Positions 18,841-30,543 are shown, counted from the first letter of the stretch. The stretch: DNA of 64,000 bases from DAHVFK01 sp963755395 (GCA_963755395.1 CAVWJJ010000002.1:1716906-1780905), one strand, 5' to 3'. Numbers and translations: made by a program. Notes: generated by a model from the letters alone, not told the origin.

Positions 18841-21800
18841 CTAGGAGCGGGCCGAAATGTTGCGCAGCTCGCGCATGGCGACCGATGCCATGGCGAGGTC
18901 GAGCGCGCCCTGCGCCCTCAGGTCGGCGAGCACCTGTCGGAAGCGCTCTAGCAGCGCGCGGTTGCCCTGCTCCCAGGCGTCGATTGCCTGCGCGGCGTTC
19001 CCCTTGCCGACCGCGCCGCGCAACGCGTCCGCGGTCAGCTGGCGCTGCATGCTCGCGAGGTCATCGCGCAGCGCCGCCTTGGCCAGCGCCTGCCAGTGGC
19101 TCTCGGCGGCGAGGTCCGCCACGCGCGCGCGCAGCCACGGGAACTCGAGCCTCCCGCCGAGCGCGAAATAGGCGGCCGCCACGTCCTCGACCGTGCGCCC
19201 GAGCGCCTCTGCGACCTCGACCAGGTCGGGGGCCGCGGCCAGCGCGTCGAAGCCCGCCACCTGCGCCGCGAGCGCCGCCGGCACCCCCGCCTCGGCGAAG
19301 CCGGCGCGGGTCTTCTCCCAGGCTTCGCGCTCGGGCTCGGAGAGCACGACCGGCAGCAGCGCGGCGAGCGCCTCGACGCCGGGACGGAAATGCGCGATCG
19401 CCCGCGCGACGTCGGCCAGGTGCCTGCGATTTCGCAGCAGCCAGAGCGTGGCGCGCACGAGCAGGCGCCCCGACTCGAGCAGCATGGCGCCCTGCTTGCG
19501 GTCGGGCACCCTGACGTCGAGCGCTTCGCTGGCCTGCCAGTACGCCACCATGCCATAGGCCTCGCGCGCCACCATGTAGGCGCGCACCACCTCCGGGCTG
19601 CCCGCGCCGGTTTCCTCGCGCATGCGATGCACGAAGGTGCTGCCGACGCGGTTGAGCATGCTGTTGGTGACATAGGTGGCGATGATTTCGCGCCGCAGCG
19701 GATGCGCCCGGATATGGCGCTCGAAGCGCGCGCGCAAGGGCTGGGGAAAATAGCGCTCCAGCGCCCCGGCGATGGTCGGCTCCTCCGGAACGTCGGAGGC
19801 CAGCAGTTCCTCGTAGAGCGCCATCTTCGAGTAGGCCAGCAGCACTGCGCGCTCGGGCGCCGCCAGGCCGATGCGCTTCGACCTGCGCTCGGCGAGCTCG
19901 GCCTCCGAGGGAAGGAACTCGATCCGCGCGCTTGAGTCGCCCCGAGGTCTCGAGCGCATGGATGAAGCGCGCCTGCTGGTCGAGCAGCTGCGGCGCCACC
20001 AGCCCGGCCACCGACAGGCTCTGGGTCTGGAAGGTATTGTCGCGCAGCACCAGCGCCGCGACCTCGTCGGTCATCTCGGCCAGCAAGCTGTTCCTCTGCT
20101 TGAGCGTCAGCTCGCCTTCGCGCACCGCGGCGTCGAGCAGGATCTTGATGTTGACCTCGTGGTCGGAGCAGTCGACGCCGGCCGAGTTGTCTATCGCGTC
20201 GGTGTTGACGCGCCCGCCGGCGAGCGCGTACTCGATGCGCCCGAGCTGGGTCAGGCCGAGGTTGCCGCCTTCGGCGATCACCTTGCAGCGCAGCTCGGCG
20301 CCGTCGACCCGCAAGGCGTCGTTGGCCCGGTCCCCGACCTGGGCGTGGCTCTCGCGGCGCGACTTGACGTAGGTGCCGATGCCGCCGTTGTACAGCAGGT
20401 CCACCGGCGCCTTCAGGATCGCGCTTACCAGCTCGTTCGGCGCGAGCGAGGCCGCCTCGATGCCGAGCGCGCGGCGCGCCTCGGCCGAGAGGCGGATCGA
20501 CTTGGCGCTGCGCGGCCAGACGCCGCCGCCCTTGGAGATCAGCTTGGGGTCGTAGTCGGCCCAGGACGAGCGCGGCAGCGCGAACAGGCGCTCGCGCTCG
20601 CGGAAGCTCGCCGCGGGGTCCGGATCGGGGTCGATGTAGATATGGCGGTGGTCGAACGCGGCCACCAGCCTGATATGGCGCGACAGCAGCATGCCGTTGC
20701 CGAACACGTCGCCCGACATGTCGCCGATGCCGGCCACGCTGAACGGCTGCGACTGGGTATCGATGCCCAGCTCGCGGAAGTGGCGCTTGACCGACTCCCA
20801 GGCGCCGCGCGCGGTGATCCCCATCTTCTTGTGATCGTAGCCGGCCGAGCCGCCCGAGGCGAAGGCGTCGCCGAGCCAGAAACCGTACTCGGCGGCGACG
20901 CCGTTGGCGATGTCGGAGAAGCTCGCCGTGCCCTTGTCGGCGGCGACCACCAGGTAGGGGTCGTCGCCGTCGTGGCGCACCACGTCCGGCGGCGGGACCG
21001 GCTTGCCGTCGACCAGGTTGTCGGTCAGGTCGAGCAGGCCGCGCAGGAAGGTCTGGTAGCACTCGATGCCTTCCTTCAGCAGCGCCTCGCGCTCGCCGCC
21101 GGGCGGGGGCTGCTTCACCACGAAGCCGCCCTTCGAGCCGACCGGCACGATGACCGCGTTCTTCACCATCTGCGCCTTCATCAGTCCCAGCACCTCGGTG
21201 CGGAAGTCCTCGCGCCGGTCCGACCAGCGCAAGCCCCCGCGCGCCACCGGCCCGCCGCGCAGGTGCACGCCCTCGACCCGCGGCGCGTAGACGAAGATCT
21301 CGAACATTGGCCGCGGCTCGGGCAGCTCCGGCACCTTGCGCGGGTCGAACTTGAGCGAGATGTACGGCTTGTTTGCCCCGTCGCGCCCGCGTTGGAAAGC
21401 GTTGCTGCGCGTGGTGGCGGCCACCGTTTCCAGCATGCGGCGCAGGATACGGTCGTCGTCCAGGCTCGGCACCTGCTCGAGCCCGGCCTCGATCTCGCGC
21501 GTCAGGGCCTGCTCGGCCTCGGGCGAGGCGCGCGCCGGGTCGAAGCGCGCCTCGAACAGCGCCACCAGCCGCCGCGCCAGCGCCGCGTGCGTCACCAGCG
21601 CCTGCTGCATGTAGGCGAGGCTGAAGGGAATTCCCGCCTGGCGCAGGTAGCGCGTATAAGCGCGCAGGATCGCGATCTCGCGCGCCGAGAGCTCGGCCGC
21701 GAGCACCAGCCGATTGAGATCGTCGGGCTCGACGCGACCCGACCACATCGCCTCGAAGGCCTCGTGAAACAGCGGCCGCACCCGGTCCAGCGCGACCTCC

Positions 21801-23669
21801 GACTCCCCCGCCAGGGCGAGGCCGAAGTCGACCACCCACACCGTGCGGCCGTCCGCGGGCTGGACGTGGTAGGGGCGGTCGTCGATCACGCGCACGCCGA
21901 GGTTCTCGAGGATCGGCAGCGCGTCCGAGAGCGCGACCGGCGCCCCGGCGCGGAACAGCCTGAAGCGCAGCGTGCCGGGCTCCGCGGCGAACGGCCGGTA
22001 CAGGTTCATCGCCAGTGCCGGCGGCGCGCCCAGCGCGTCGATCGTCTCGAGATCGACCAGCGCGCTGCGCGCCGGGTGATCCTCGCGGTAGCCCGCGGGG
22101 AAAGCCAGCCCGTAGCGCCCGAACAGCAGGTTGCCGCGCTCCTCGCCCTCGCGCTCGAGCAGCAGCGCCTGCAGCTCATCCTCCCAGCGGCGCGTCGCGT
22201 CCACGATGCGCCGCTCGAGCTCGCGCACGTCGACCTCCGGCACCGCCGCCGGGCCGGGTGCGCACCACCATGAAAATGCGCGCCAGCGGCGATTCCGACA
22301 GGCTCACGCTGAACTCGCTCGCGCTGCCGTCGAAGGCCTCGGCCAGGATGCGCTGGAAGCGCTGGCGCATATCGGTGTTGTACTTGTCGCGCGGCACGTA
22401 GAGCAGGAAGGTGACGAAGCGGCCGTAGGCGTCGCGCCGCACCAGCAGCCGCGTGCGCTGGCGCTCGCCGAGCTGCAGGATGGCGATCGCGTGCGCGTAC
22501 AGCTCGCCGGGCTCGATCTGCATCAGCTCGTCGCGCGGATAGTCCTCGAGAATCGAGGCGAGCGCCTTGCCGTCGTGGCTCGCCGGCAGGAAGCCCGCGC
22601 GCGCCTGGACCTGAGCGACCTTGCGCCGCAGCACCGGGATGTCGCGCGGGTTCGCGGTGTAGACCGTGTGAGTATAGAGCCCGAGCAGGCGCCGCTCGCC
22701 GGTCACGCGGCCCTCGGCGTCGATGCGCTTGACCCCGACGTAGTCGAGGTAGCCCGGGCGATGCACCGTGGCGCGCGCGTTCGCTTTCGACAGCACCAGC
22801 AGCTCGGGCTTGCGCGCGTGCGCGCGGGTCTCGGGCGGCAGCGTGGCGAAACTGGTGGATACCGTCGTACCCTCGCTCTCGCGCAGGATGCCGAGCCCCG
22901 AGCCCTTGATCACGCGCAGCACGTCCTCGCCGCCCTCGCGCACCAGGTCGTAGTCCCGGTAGCCGAGCAGCGTGATGTGGTTGTCGAGCAACCACTCGAG
23001 AAAGGCGCGCGCCTCGTCCACCTCTTCCGCCGCCAGCGGCGGGCGCGCCGTGCCGATTTCCGCGATCAGCCCGCGCAGCCGCTGCTGCATCGGCTTCCAG
23101 TCCTCGACCGTGGCGCGCACGTCGCGCAGCACGCGCTCGAGTCCCTGCTCGATCTCGCGCAGGCGGCCGGGGTCGGTCTGCCGGTCGACCTCGAGGTGGA
23201 TGAACGATTCGAGGCGCCCGTCGGCCGCGGCCGACGGTGCGGCGACCGATTGCAGCCGGCCCTTCGCGTCGCGCACCACGCGCATCACCGGGTGGACCAC
23301 GAGATGCAGCGCGAGACCCTGGCGGTTGATCTCCATGGTGGTCGAGTCGACCAGGAAGGGCATGTCGTCGCCCACGATCTGCACCACGGTGTGCGTGCTC
23401 TGCCAGCCGTGCGCGTCGAGGCGCGGGTTGACCACGCGCAGCTTGGGTGCGTCGCCGGCGAGGCGCCGGCCGAGGTCGAGGTGCGCGGCCGCGGCTCCCG
23501 CCAGATCGGCAGGGTCGCGCTCGCCGAGCTCGAGCGAATCCGCGCCACCGTAGTAGAGGCGCGCGAAAGCTTCCGCGAGCGCCGCCTGAGTCGCGTCGAG
23601 CTGGCCGCGCGCCAGCTGCGCAACCTGCGTGATGAGATCCAGCTCCCTGCTCGGCCTGGATGCCGCCAT
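18841..23669 (-). CDS. gdhB: NAD-specific glutamate dehydrogenase, large (about 1600 aa) class, two apparent frameshifts
   Basis: Oxidises glutamate to 2-oxoglutarate and ammonia with NAD. The full span encodes about 1610 residues, normal for this class. N-terminal regulatory part: HTVVQIVGDDMPFLVDSTTM and LYTHTVYTANPRDIPVLR. Catalytic part: NKPYISLKFDP, RGGLRWSDRREDFRTEVLGL, KNAVIVPVGSKGGFVVK with catalytic lysines, and GDMSGDVFGNGMLLS. The frame breaks twice. Near 22244-22251 one extra G shifts VVRTRPGG from the following VPEVDVRELERR; near 19926-19932 one extra G separates ALETSGRLKRA from IEFLPSEAELAERR. Removing one base at each restores the protein, so errors are likelier than decay. 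The ATG at 23669 lies 5 bases after TATACT, suggesting a nearly leaderless message. Confidence 0.9.
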
Positions 23670-23674
23670 GCTCA

Positions 23675-23680
23675 AGTATA
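23675..23680 (-). promoter_or_regulatory. -10 hexamer TATACT for the glutamate dehydrogenase gene
   Basis: On the minus strand TATACT (5 of 6 consensus) ends 5 bases before the ATG at 23669. Transcription would then begin at or next to the ATG, giving a leaderless or near-leaderless mRNA. No convincing -35 element is seen 16-18 bases upstream. Confidence 0.35.
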
Positions 23681-23775
23681 TGCCTTGGACGCAATATCTC
23701 TTACACTTAGGTCAGCCGGAGCGCTTCGCGCCGATCCGGGCAAGAAACGTTAAATCAATGTGGAGGATCACCGTC

Positions 23776-24774
23776 ATGCGAACAACCCATCTTCAAACGC
23801 GCCCTGCCCGCGCCGCCGCGACATTTGCGGCGGGCCTCGCCGCGGCCTGCATGCTCGCCTCGCCGCTCGCGTCGGCCGCGGACCAGCGCTTTGTCACGAT
23901 CGGCACCGGCGGCATCACCGGCGTGTACTACGCCGTGGGCGGGGCCATCTGCCGCCTGGTCAACAAGGACCGCGCCAAGACCGGCATCCGCTGCTCGGTC
24001 GAATCGACCGGGGGCTCGGTCTACAACGTGAACACGATCAAGGCAGGCGAGCTCGACTTCGGCATGTCCCAGTCCGACGTGCAGTACCAGGCCTATCACG
24101 GCACCGCTTCGTTCAAGGAGCCTTACAAGGACCTGCGCGCGGTATTCTCGGTTCACCCGGAGCCGTTCACCGTGGTTGCGCGCCCGGACGCCCACATCAC
24201 CAAGTTCACCGACTTCAAGGGCAAGCGCTTCAACGTCGGCAACCCCGGCTCCGGCACGCGCGCGGCGATGGAGGAATTGCTCGCCGCGCTGCACATGAAG
24301 ATGTCGGACTTCTCGCTCGCCTCCGAGCTGAAGGCGGACGAGCACGGCCCCGCGCTGTGCGACAACAAGATCGACGGATTCTTCTACGGCGTGGGACACC
24401 CGTCGGCCAACATCCAGGACCCGACCACGACCTGCGGCGCGAAGCTGGTTTCGCTCACCGGGCCGGCGATCGACAAGCTGGTGCAGGAGCACCCCTACTA
24501 CGCCTACGCCACCATCCCCGGCGGGATGTACGCCAACAACCCGCAGCCGACCAGGACCTACGGCGTGCTGGCGACGCTGGTCACCTCGAGCAAAGTCCCG
24601 GCCGACATCGTCTACACGATCACCAAGGCGGTGTTCGACAACCTGGACGAGTTCAAGAAGCTGCATCCGGCCTTCGCGCATCTCGACCCCGAACACATGG
24701 TCAAGGACGGCCTCTCGGCGCCGCTGCATGAAGGTGCCGCCCGCTACTACAGGGAGAAAGGCCTCATCAAGTGA
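23776..24774 (+). CDS. TAXI-family TRAP transporter solute-binding protein
   Basis: Periplasmic receptor of a TAXI-type TRAP transporter, which usually carries glutamate or other dicarboxylates or small organic acids. The ATG at 23776 has TGGAGGA 8 bases upstream; an in-frame ATG at 23758 has none. A Sec signal peptide is evident (LAAACMLASPLASAA). The mature part has the diagnostic FVTIGTGGITGVYYAVGGAI motif and then NVNTIKAGELDFGMSQSDVQ and GKRFNVGNPGSGTRAAMEE. 332 residues is typical. It overlaps the permease gene by GTGA. Glutamate transport next to glutamate dehydrogenase is an attractive but unproven link. Confidence 0.94.
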   Translation: MRTTHLQTRPARAAATFAAGLAAACMLASPLASAADQRFVTIGTGGITGVYYAVGGAICRLVNKDRAKTGIRCSVESTGGSVYNVNTIKAGELDFGMSQSDVQYQAYHGTASFKEPYKDLRAVFSVHPEPFTVVARPDAHITKFTDFKGKRFNVGNPGSGTRAAMEELLAALHMKMSDFSLASELKADEHGPALCDNKIDGFFYGVGHPSANIQDPTTTCGAKLVSLTGPAIDKLVQEHPYYAYATIPGGMYANNPQPTRTYGVLATLVTSSKVPADIVYTITKAVFDNLDEFKKLHPAFAHLDPEHMVKDGLSAPLHEGAARYYREKGLIK

Positions 24775-27339
24775 GCGTCGGCGTCGACGCTGAAGCGCTG
24801 GTCCAGGAAGCCGACCTCGGAGGGCGCAAGCCCTCCGGGCTGGCGAAGCGCATCCTGGCCTGGACCTGCCTCGGCTGGTCGATGCTGCAGCTGTGGTACG
24901 CATCGCCGCTGCCGTACACCTTCGGCGTCTTCGTCCTCAACTCGACCGAGATGCGCTCGCTGCATCTCGGCGCTGGGGCTGTTCCTCGCCTACCTCGCGT
25001 TTCCGTTCGCCAAGCGCTCGCCGCGCGCCTGGATCCCGGCGCCCGACTGGGCGCTCGCGCTGGTGGCGGCGTTCTGCGGCGCCTACCTGTTCCTGTTCTA
25101 CCGCGAGATCTCGACCCGTCCGGGCGAGCCGACCTGGCTCGACATGGCCACCGCCGTGGTAGGCGTGCTGCTGCTGCTGGAGGCGACCCGGCGCGTGCTC
25201 GGCCCGCCGCTCGCGGTGATCGCGCTGCTGATGCTGGGCTATGCCTTCGCCGGCACCCACATGCCGGACGTGATCGCGCACAAGGACGTCTCGCTCTCGA
25301 AGGCGGTGTCGCACTACTGGCTCACCACCGAGGGCGTGTTCGGCGTCGCGCTGGGCGTCTCGGCGAGCTATATCTTCCTCTTCGTGCTGTTCGGCTCGCT
25401 GCTCGAGAAGGCCGGCGCGGGCAACTACTTCATCAAGGCGGCCTTCGCCCTGCTCGGTCACATGCGCGGCGGACCGGCCAAGGCGGCGGTCGTCTCCTCG
25501 GGGCTGATGGGGATGATCTCCGGCTCGTCGGTGGCGAACGTCGTCACCTGCGGCACCTTCACCATCCCGCTCATGAAGCGGGTCGGCTACACGCCGGAAA
25601 AGGCCGGCGCGATCGAGGTCGCCGCAGGCGTCGACGGCCAGATCATGCCGCCGGTGATGGGCGCGGCGGCGTTCCTGATGGCCGAGTACGTCGGCGTGCC
25701 GTACACCCAGATCATCAAGAATGCGTTCCTGCCGGCGATCATTTCCTACATCGCGCTGTTCTACATCGTCCACCTCGAAGCCTGCAAGGCGGGCATCGCC
25801 GGGATCCCGCGCGGCAAGGACTTCTCGCGCCTGGGCCGCCTGCTCGGAATCCTGATGACCTTCGCCGGCATCGTGGTGCTGGCGAACGTGGTGTACTTCG
25901 GCCTCGCCTGGCTCAAGCCTTTGCTCGGCGCCGGCGCGCTGTGGGTGATCCTCGGCCTGCTCGCGGCTGTCTACGTGCTGGTGCTGCGCGTGGTGGCGGC
26001 CGAGCCCGACCTGACCATCGACGATCCGAACGCGCCGGTGCTGACGCTGCCGCCGCTGAAGGAAACGCTGCTCGCCGGCCTGCACTACCTGCTGCCGGTG
26101 GCGCTGCTGATCTGGGCCCTGATGGTCGAGGAGCTCTCGCCCGGCCTGTCGGCGTTCTACGCCACGCTGCTGCTGATCGTGATCCTGCTCACGCAGAAGC
26201 CGCTGCTCGCGCTGATGCGCCGCCAGCCGCTGCCGTGGTCCGTCTTTCGCGCCGGCTGGGACGACCTGATCGACGGGCTCGAGCGCGGCGCGCGCAACAT
26301 GATCGGCATCGCGCTCGCCACCGCCGCGGCGGGGATCATCGTCGGCACGGTTTCGCTCACCGGCCTCGGACTGGTGATGACCGAGTTCGTCGAAGCCGTT
26401 TCGTCCGGCAACATCATCCTCATGCTGCTGCTGGTGGCGTTCATCTGCCTGGTGCTCGGCATGGGGATGCCGACCACCGCGAGCTACATCGTGGTCTCGA
26501 CCCTGATGGCGCCGGTGGTGGTCGAGCTCGGCGCGCAGTCCGGGCTGGTCGTGCCGCTGGTGGCGGTGCACATGTTCGTGTTCTATTTCGGGCTGATGGC
26601 CGATGTCACGCCGCCGGTCGGCCTGGCCTCCTTTGCGGCCGCCGCGATCTCGCGTGCCGACCCGATCAAGACCGGCATCACCGCGTTCTGGTACAGCAGC
26701 CGGACCGCGATCCTGCCTTTCATGTTCATCTTCAACCCGCAGCTGCTGATGATCGGGGTCGGCTCCTACCTGCAGCTGGCGGTGGTGATCGGGGGCGCGA
26801 TTCTCGGCATGCTCGTTTTCGCCGCCGCGACCCAGGGCTGGTTCCTTACCCGCAGCCGCTGGTACGAGTCGGCGCTGCTGCTGCTGGTGACCTTCACGTT
26901 CCTGCGCCCGGGCTTCTGGCTCGACCTCGCGCTGGCGCGCTACCAAGTGGTGCCGCCGCAGGAGCTGGTAAAGCTTGCCGATGCCGCGCTGCCGGGAACC
27001 GGCCTGCGGGTGCGCATCGCCGGCACCACCATCGAAGGCAAGGACGTGACGAAGACCGTGCTGCTGCCGCTGGGAGATTCCGGCAGCGGCCTGCAGCGCA
27101 TCGCCAAGTCCGGCATGAACGTGATGGCCACGCCGAACGGCGTACAGATCATGTCGGTCGGGCTCAACAGCCGCGCCGACAAGGCCGGCTTCGAGCAAGG
27201 CTTCAACGTGACCGGAATAGAGACCGAGCGCCCGCGCCCGGCCAAGGAATGGCTGTTCGTGCCCGCCCTGCTGCTGCTCGGTGTGATCCTGCTGCTTCAG
27301 CGCCGCCGCGCAGGCGCGGCGGCGCTGAAGCCGGCTTAG
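24771..27339 (+). CDS. TRAP transporter fused permease (4TM/12TM), one apparent frameshift
   Basis: Membrane partner of the TAXI binding protein, with the small and large permease parts fused in one chain of about 855 residues. It starts at a GTG overlapping the preceding stop. The frame changes at 24969-24970, where CTCGGCGCTG carries one extra G; removing it joins STEMRSLHL to ALGLFLAYLAFPFAKR. The DctM-like core has VSSGLMGMISGSSVANV, GVDGQIMPPVMGAAAFLMAE, LGMGMPTTASYIVVSTL and LMADVTPPVGLASFAAAAIS. After the last helix bundle a soluble C-terminal segment of about 110 residues (LPGTGLRVRIAGTTIEG onward) matches the DUF3394 extension, followed by a final helix and basic tail. Confidence 0.92.
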
Positions 27340-27341
27340 GC

Positions 27342-28565
27342 TCACTTCGGGCAGATCACGTCGCCGAAAAGCGCTGCCACTTCGTGCCGTCGAACTTCGC
27401 CAGCTGCTCGCACTGGATCGGTGCGAAGTCGGTCGGCGACGTGTCGATCGTGATTCCCGGCAGCAGCAGCGGCACCTTGAGATGCTTCAGGTTCGCGGCC
27501 TGCTTCATGACGTTGGCTGCGCGTCAGGTCGTCGCCGGCCTGCTTGAGCACCTGCTCCATGGTGTAGGCCACGCGTACGCGTAGATGTAGTTGCCGTTGG
27601 ACTTGTCGCGCCTCGGGATAGTACTTGTCCATCCAGGCCTCCCACGCCTTCATCGTCGGCGTCGTCCTTCCATTGCGGGTCGGTCGGTCCTTGAAGTACG
27701 CCGTCGTGATCAGCGCCGACCGACTTGTCGAACCCGGCCGGCTTGAGCACCGAGCCGACCGACGGCCGACACGTTGTTCAGGAACTGCAGCGGCTTCCAG
27801 CCGGTGTCGTAGGCTGCGCGGATCGCCTGCGCCGCGAACTTGGGCGTGGTGATGTTGAAGAAGGTGTCGGCGCCCGAGTCCTTGAGCTTGATGATCTGCG
27901 AGTCGACCGTCGGGTCGGTCACCTCGTACGACTCCTTCGCCACCACCATCTTCTTCGCATGCTTGCCCAGCCCTTTGAGGAAGCCGTTCAGGTAGTCCTT
28001 ACCGTAGTCGTCGTTCTGGTAAAGGATCCCGACCTTCGCGTTCGGCTTGTTCTTCAGCAGGTAGGCGGCGTAGATCTCCGACTCGCCCGGGTAGCGACGG
28101 CTGCCAGCCCATGGTCCAGGGGAAGTGCTTCGGGTCGTTCCATTTGCCGGCGCCGGTGGCGACGAAGCAGCTGCGGCACCTTCTTCGCGTTCATGTACTT
28201 GTGGATCGCGGTGTTGGTCGGCGTGCCGAGCGACTGGAAGATCAGCAGCACCTGCTCCTGCTCGACCAGCTTCCGCGCCTGCTCGACCGTCTTGGGCGGG
28301 CTGTAGCCGTCGTCCAGGCTGATGAAATCGATCTTGCGGCCGTTGATGCCGCCGTTGTCGTTGACCATCTTGAAGTAGGCGGCGATGCCCTTGCCGATCG
28401 TGCCGTAGGCCGAAGCCGGGCCGCTGTACGGGATTGATGTTGCCGATCTTGATTTCGGTGTCGGTCACGCCCGGGCCGTACATCTTGGCGGCCCAGGCGG
28501 TGCCCGCGCCGAGCGCGAAGGCCACGGCGGCGGCCGGCGATGAGCAGCTTACTGTCGAGCTTCAT
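27342..28565 (-). CDS. livK: branched-chain amino acid-type ABC transporter substrate-binding protein, many apparent frameshifts
   Basis: Periplasmic binding protein (type I fold, Leu/Ile/Val-binding family) of about 405 residues. The ATG at 28565 follows AAGGAGGAG, a strong ribosome binding site, and starts MKLDSKLLIA with a signal peptide ending AWAAKMYGPG. Intact stretches in changing frames give the family sequence: GVTDTEIKIGNINP, MVNDNGGINGRKIDFISLDD, KVGILYQNDDYGKDYLNGFL, TDPTVDSQIIKLKDSGADTF and, at the end, FGDVICPK. At least six single-base shifts are needed to connect them. Such density in a gene within an otherwise intact operon points to sequence error. Ligand may be an amino acid, amide or aromatic acid. 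Confidence 0.82.
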
Positions 28566-28568
28566 GTG

Positions 28569-29647
28569 CTCCTCCTTTTTTCGTATGGTGGCGGTTGTTT
28601 CGGTCGACGGGACGCGCGAGCCGCTGCCGGCCCGGCGCCCTCTTGTGAACCTAGCATACAACAATCGGATAAATCCCCAAATCCCGGTCGGCATGAAATA
28701 CATGAAAAGGATCAGGAACATGCCGTAGATCGCCCAGGGCGCGGCCTTGGAGACCTGCTCGGCGAAGTTGGGGACGAACACGATGACCAGGCCGCCGAAG
28801 ACCGCACCGGGGATCGACGCGAGTCCCCCGATCACGACTCCGACCAGGAAGGTGATCGAGAGGAAGAAGTTGAACGTGTCGGGCGCGACGAACTGGATCG
28901 CGATCGCGCCGAGCGCCCCGCCACGCCGGTGTACAGCGCGCTGACGCCGAACGTCAGCGACTTGTACGAGCGCGGTGTTGACGCCCATCGCGCTGGCCGC
29001 GATCGGGTTGTCGCGGATCGCCTTGATCGCGCGCCCGGTGCGCCCGCGCAGCAGGTTCCAGGCGCACACGAAAAGCACCAGCATCACGGCGAGCGAGAAG
29101 TAGTACAGCCAACGGTCCTGCGAGATGGGCAGGCCGAACGGCGGGTCGGGCTTGGTGATCGTCACGCCCTGCACGCCGCCGGTCCAGGCGCGAGAATGCG
29201 TCGTACTTGAGCAGCTGCGGCGTCGCCACGACGAGCGCGAAGGTGGCGAGCGCGAGGTAGAGACCCTCGAGCCGCAGCGCCGGCAGGCCGAACAGGAAGC
29301 CGGCGACCAGGCAGATCCAACCCGGCCGACCGGCATGAGTCCAGTAGTAGGCGATGTCGGCCTGCTCCATCATGATCGCCGCGGTGTAGGCCCCAATCGC
29401 GTAGAACGCGCCGTGGCCGAGCGAGAACTGGCCGTTGTAGCCGGTCAGCATGTTCAGCCCGAGCACCGCGATCGCGTAGACTGATCGCCAGCGTGAACTG
29501 GAAGGTGCGGTAGTCGCTGATGAACCACGGCAAGCGCGCCGGCGGCGGCGAGCGCCAGCGCCAGGCCGACGAGCTGCCGTCGGCGAGTTTGGCGCCGCTC
29601 GCGAGCGCGGCCAGCGCCCGCGTATCGGCTTCAGACCGATGTTCCAT
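28569..29647 (-). CDS. livM: ABC transporter permease LivM, several apparent frameshifts
   Basis: Inner-membrane permease of the liv-type transporter. The ATG at 29647 starts MEHRSEADTRALAAL. Recognisable parts in different frames: LNMLTGYNGQFSLGHGAFYA, then FGLPALRLEGLYLALATFAL, WNLLRGRTGRAIKAIRDNPI with the EAA-like loop to the ATPase, and ITFLVGVVIGGLASIPGAVF. No stop codon occurs in this frame after LLYARFTRGRR (about 28640), and it runs in frame into the ATG of the binding protein. Either a base has been lost near the stop or, less likely, the two are fused. The 3' end is therefore approximate. Confidence 0.75.
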
Positions 29648-29650
29648 CGC

Positions 29651-30533
29651 CTAGACCCTCTTCACCACGACGTAGCCGAACAGCCCGCTCGGCTTGAACA
29701 CCAGCACGCTCACGATCAGCACCAAGGCCACCGTGAGCTTGAGCTCGCTGCCCACGAACGGCACGTAGGTGCCGACCAGGTTCTCCAGCACGCCGACCAT
29801 GAAGCCGCCGGCGACCGCGCCGACTGGGCTGCCGATGCCGCCGAGCAGCGCCCCGGCGAATGCGTACAGCAGGATGCCGGACATCATGTTCGGCTCGAGG
29901 AACACGATCGGCGCCACCATCATGCCGGCGACCGCGCCGATCGCCGCCGCGAGCCCCCAGCCGAGCGCCAGCATCCAGCCGACGCGGATCCCGACCAGGC
30001 GCGCCGAATCCGGGTTCTGCGCCGCCGCGCGCATCGCCAGCCCGACCGGCGTGAAGCGGAAGAACGCGAACACCGCCAGCAGCACGACCAGGGTCACGCC
30101 GATCGACGCCGAATTCGTGCGGGCCGACGAAGCTGATGCCGAACGGCGGCTGCTCCGGGAACGGGCTGGGAAAGGACTTGATGGTGTAGTCCCAGATCCA
30201 GCCCGCCATGGAGTTGAAGATCACCAGCAGGCCGATGAACACGATCACCTCGTTCAGCACCGGCGCGTGCCTCGACCGGGCGCACGATGATCGCGCTCGA
30301 CCAGCACGCCGCCGACGAACGAGATCGCCACCGTCAGCAGGAAGGCCCACCAATACGGCACGCCGGCGTGCATCAGCGTCTAGGCGACGTAGGTGGAGAA
30401 CATCGCCATCTCGCCCTGGGCGAAGTTCAGGTGATCGGTGGCCTGGTAGATCATCACCACCGCCAGCGCGACCAGGGCGTAGATCCCGCCGAAAGCCAGG
30501 CCGGAGAACATCTGCTGCAGGAAGCAGGTCCAC
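29651..30533 (-). CDS. livH: ABC transporter permease LivH, several apparent frameshifts and one TAG codon
   Basis: Second permease of the liv-type transporter. A GTG at 30533 follows GGAG. After one extra base near 30525 the expected N-terminus appears: FLQQMFSGLAFGGIYALVAL, then YQATDHLNFAQGEMAMFSTYV. At 30380-30382 a TAG replaces what should be the Trp codon in VA-W-TLMHAGVPYWW. Further shifts occur near 30265-30295 and 30115. The C-terminal half from about 30097 to the stop at 29651 is clean and typical: LVGIRVGWMLALGWGLAAAI, GGIGSPVGAVAGGFMVG, ending GLFGYVVVKRV. Read as a functional gene damaged by sequence errors; genuine decay cannot be excluded. Confidence 0.78.
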
Positions 30534-30543
30534 CGCGCGTCTC

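Noticed and set aside
19871..22273. An 800-codon plus-strand frame inside the glutamate dehydrogenase region
   Set aside because: Antisense shadow of a confidently identified enzyme; composition is Arg/Ala/Gly/Val-biased and no domain is recognisable.
24937..27345. An 802-codon minus-strand frame across the TRAP permease
   Set aside because: Very rich in His, Arg, Gln and Asp because it is the complement of a membrane-protein gene; no start signal and no motif.
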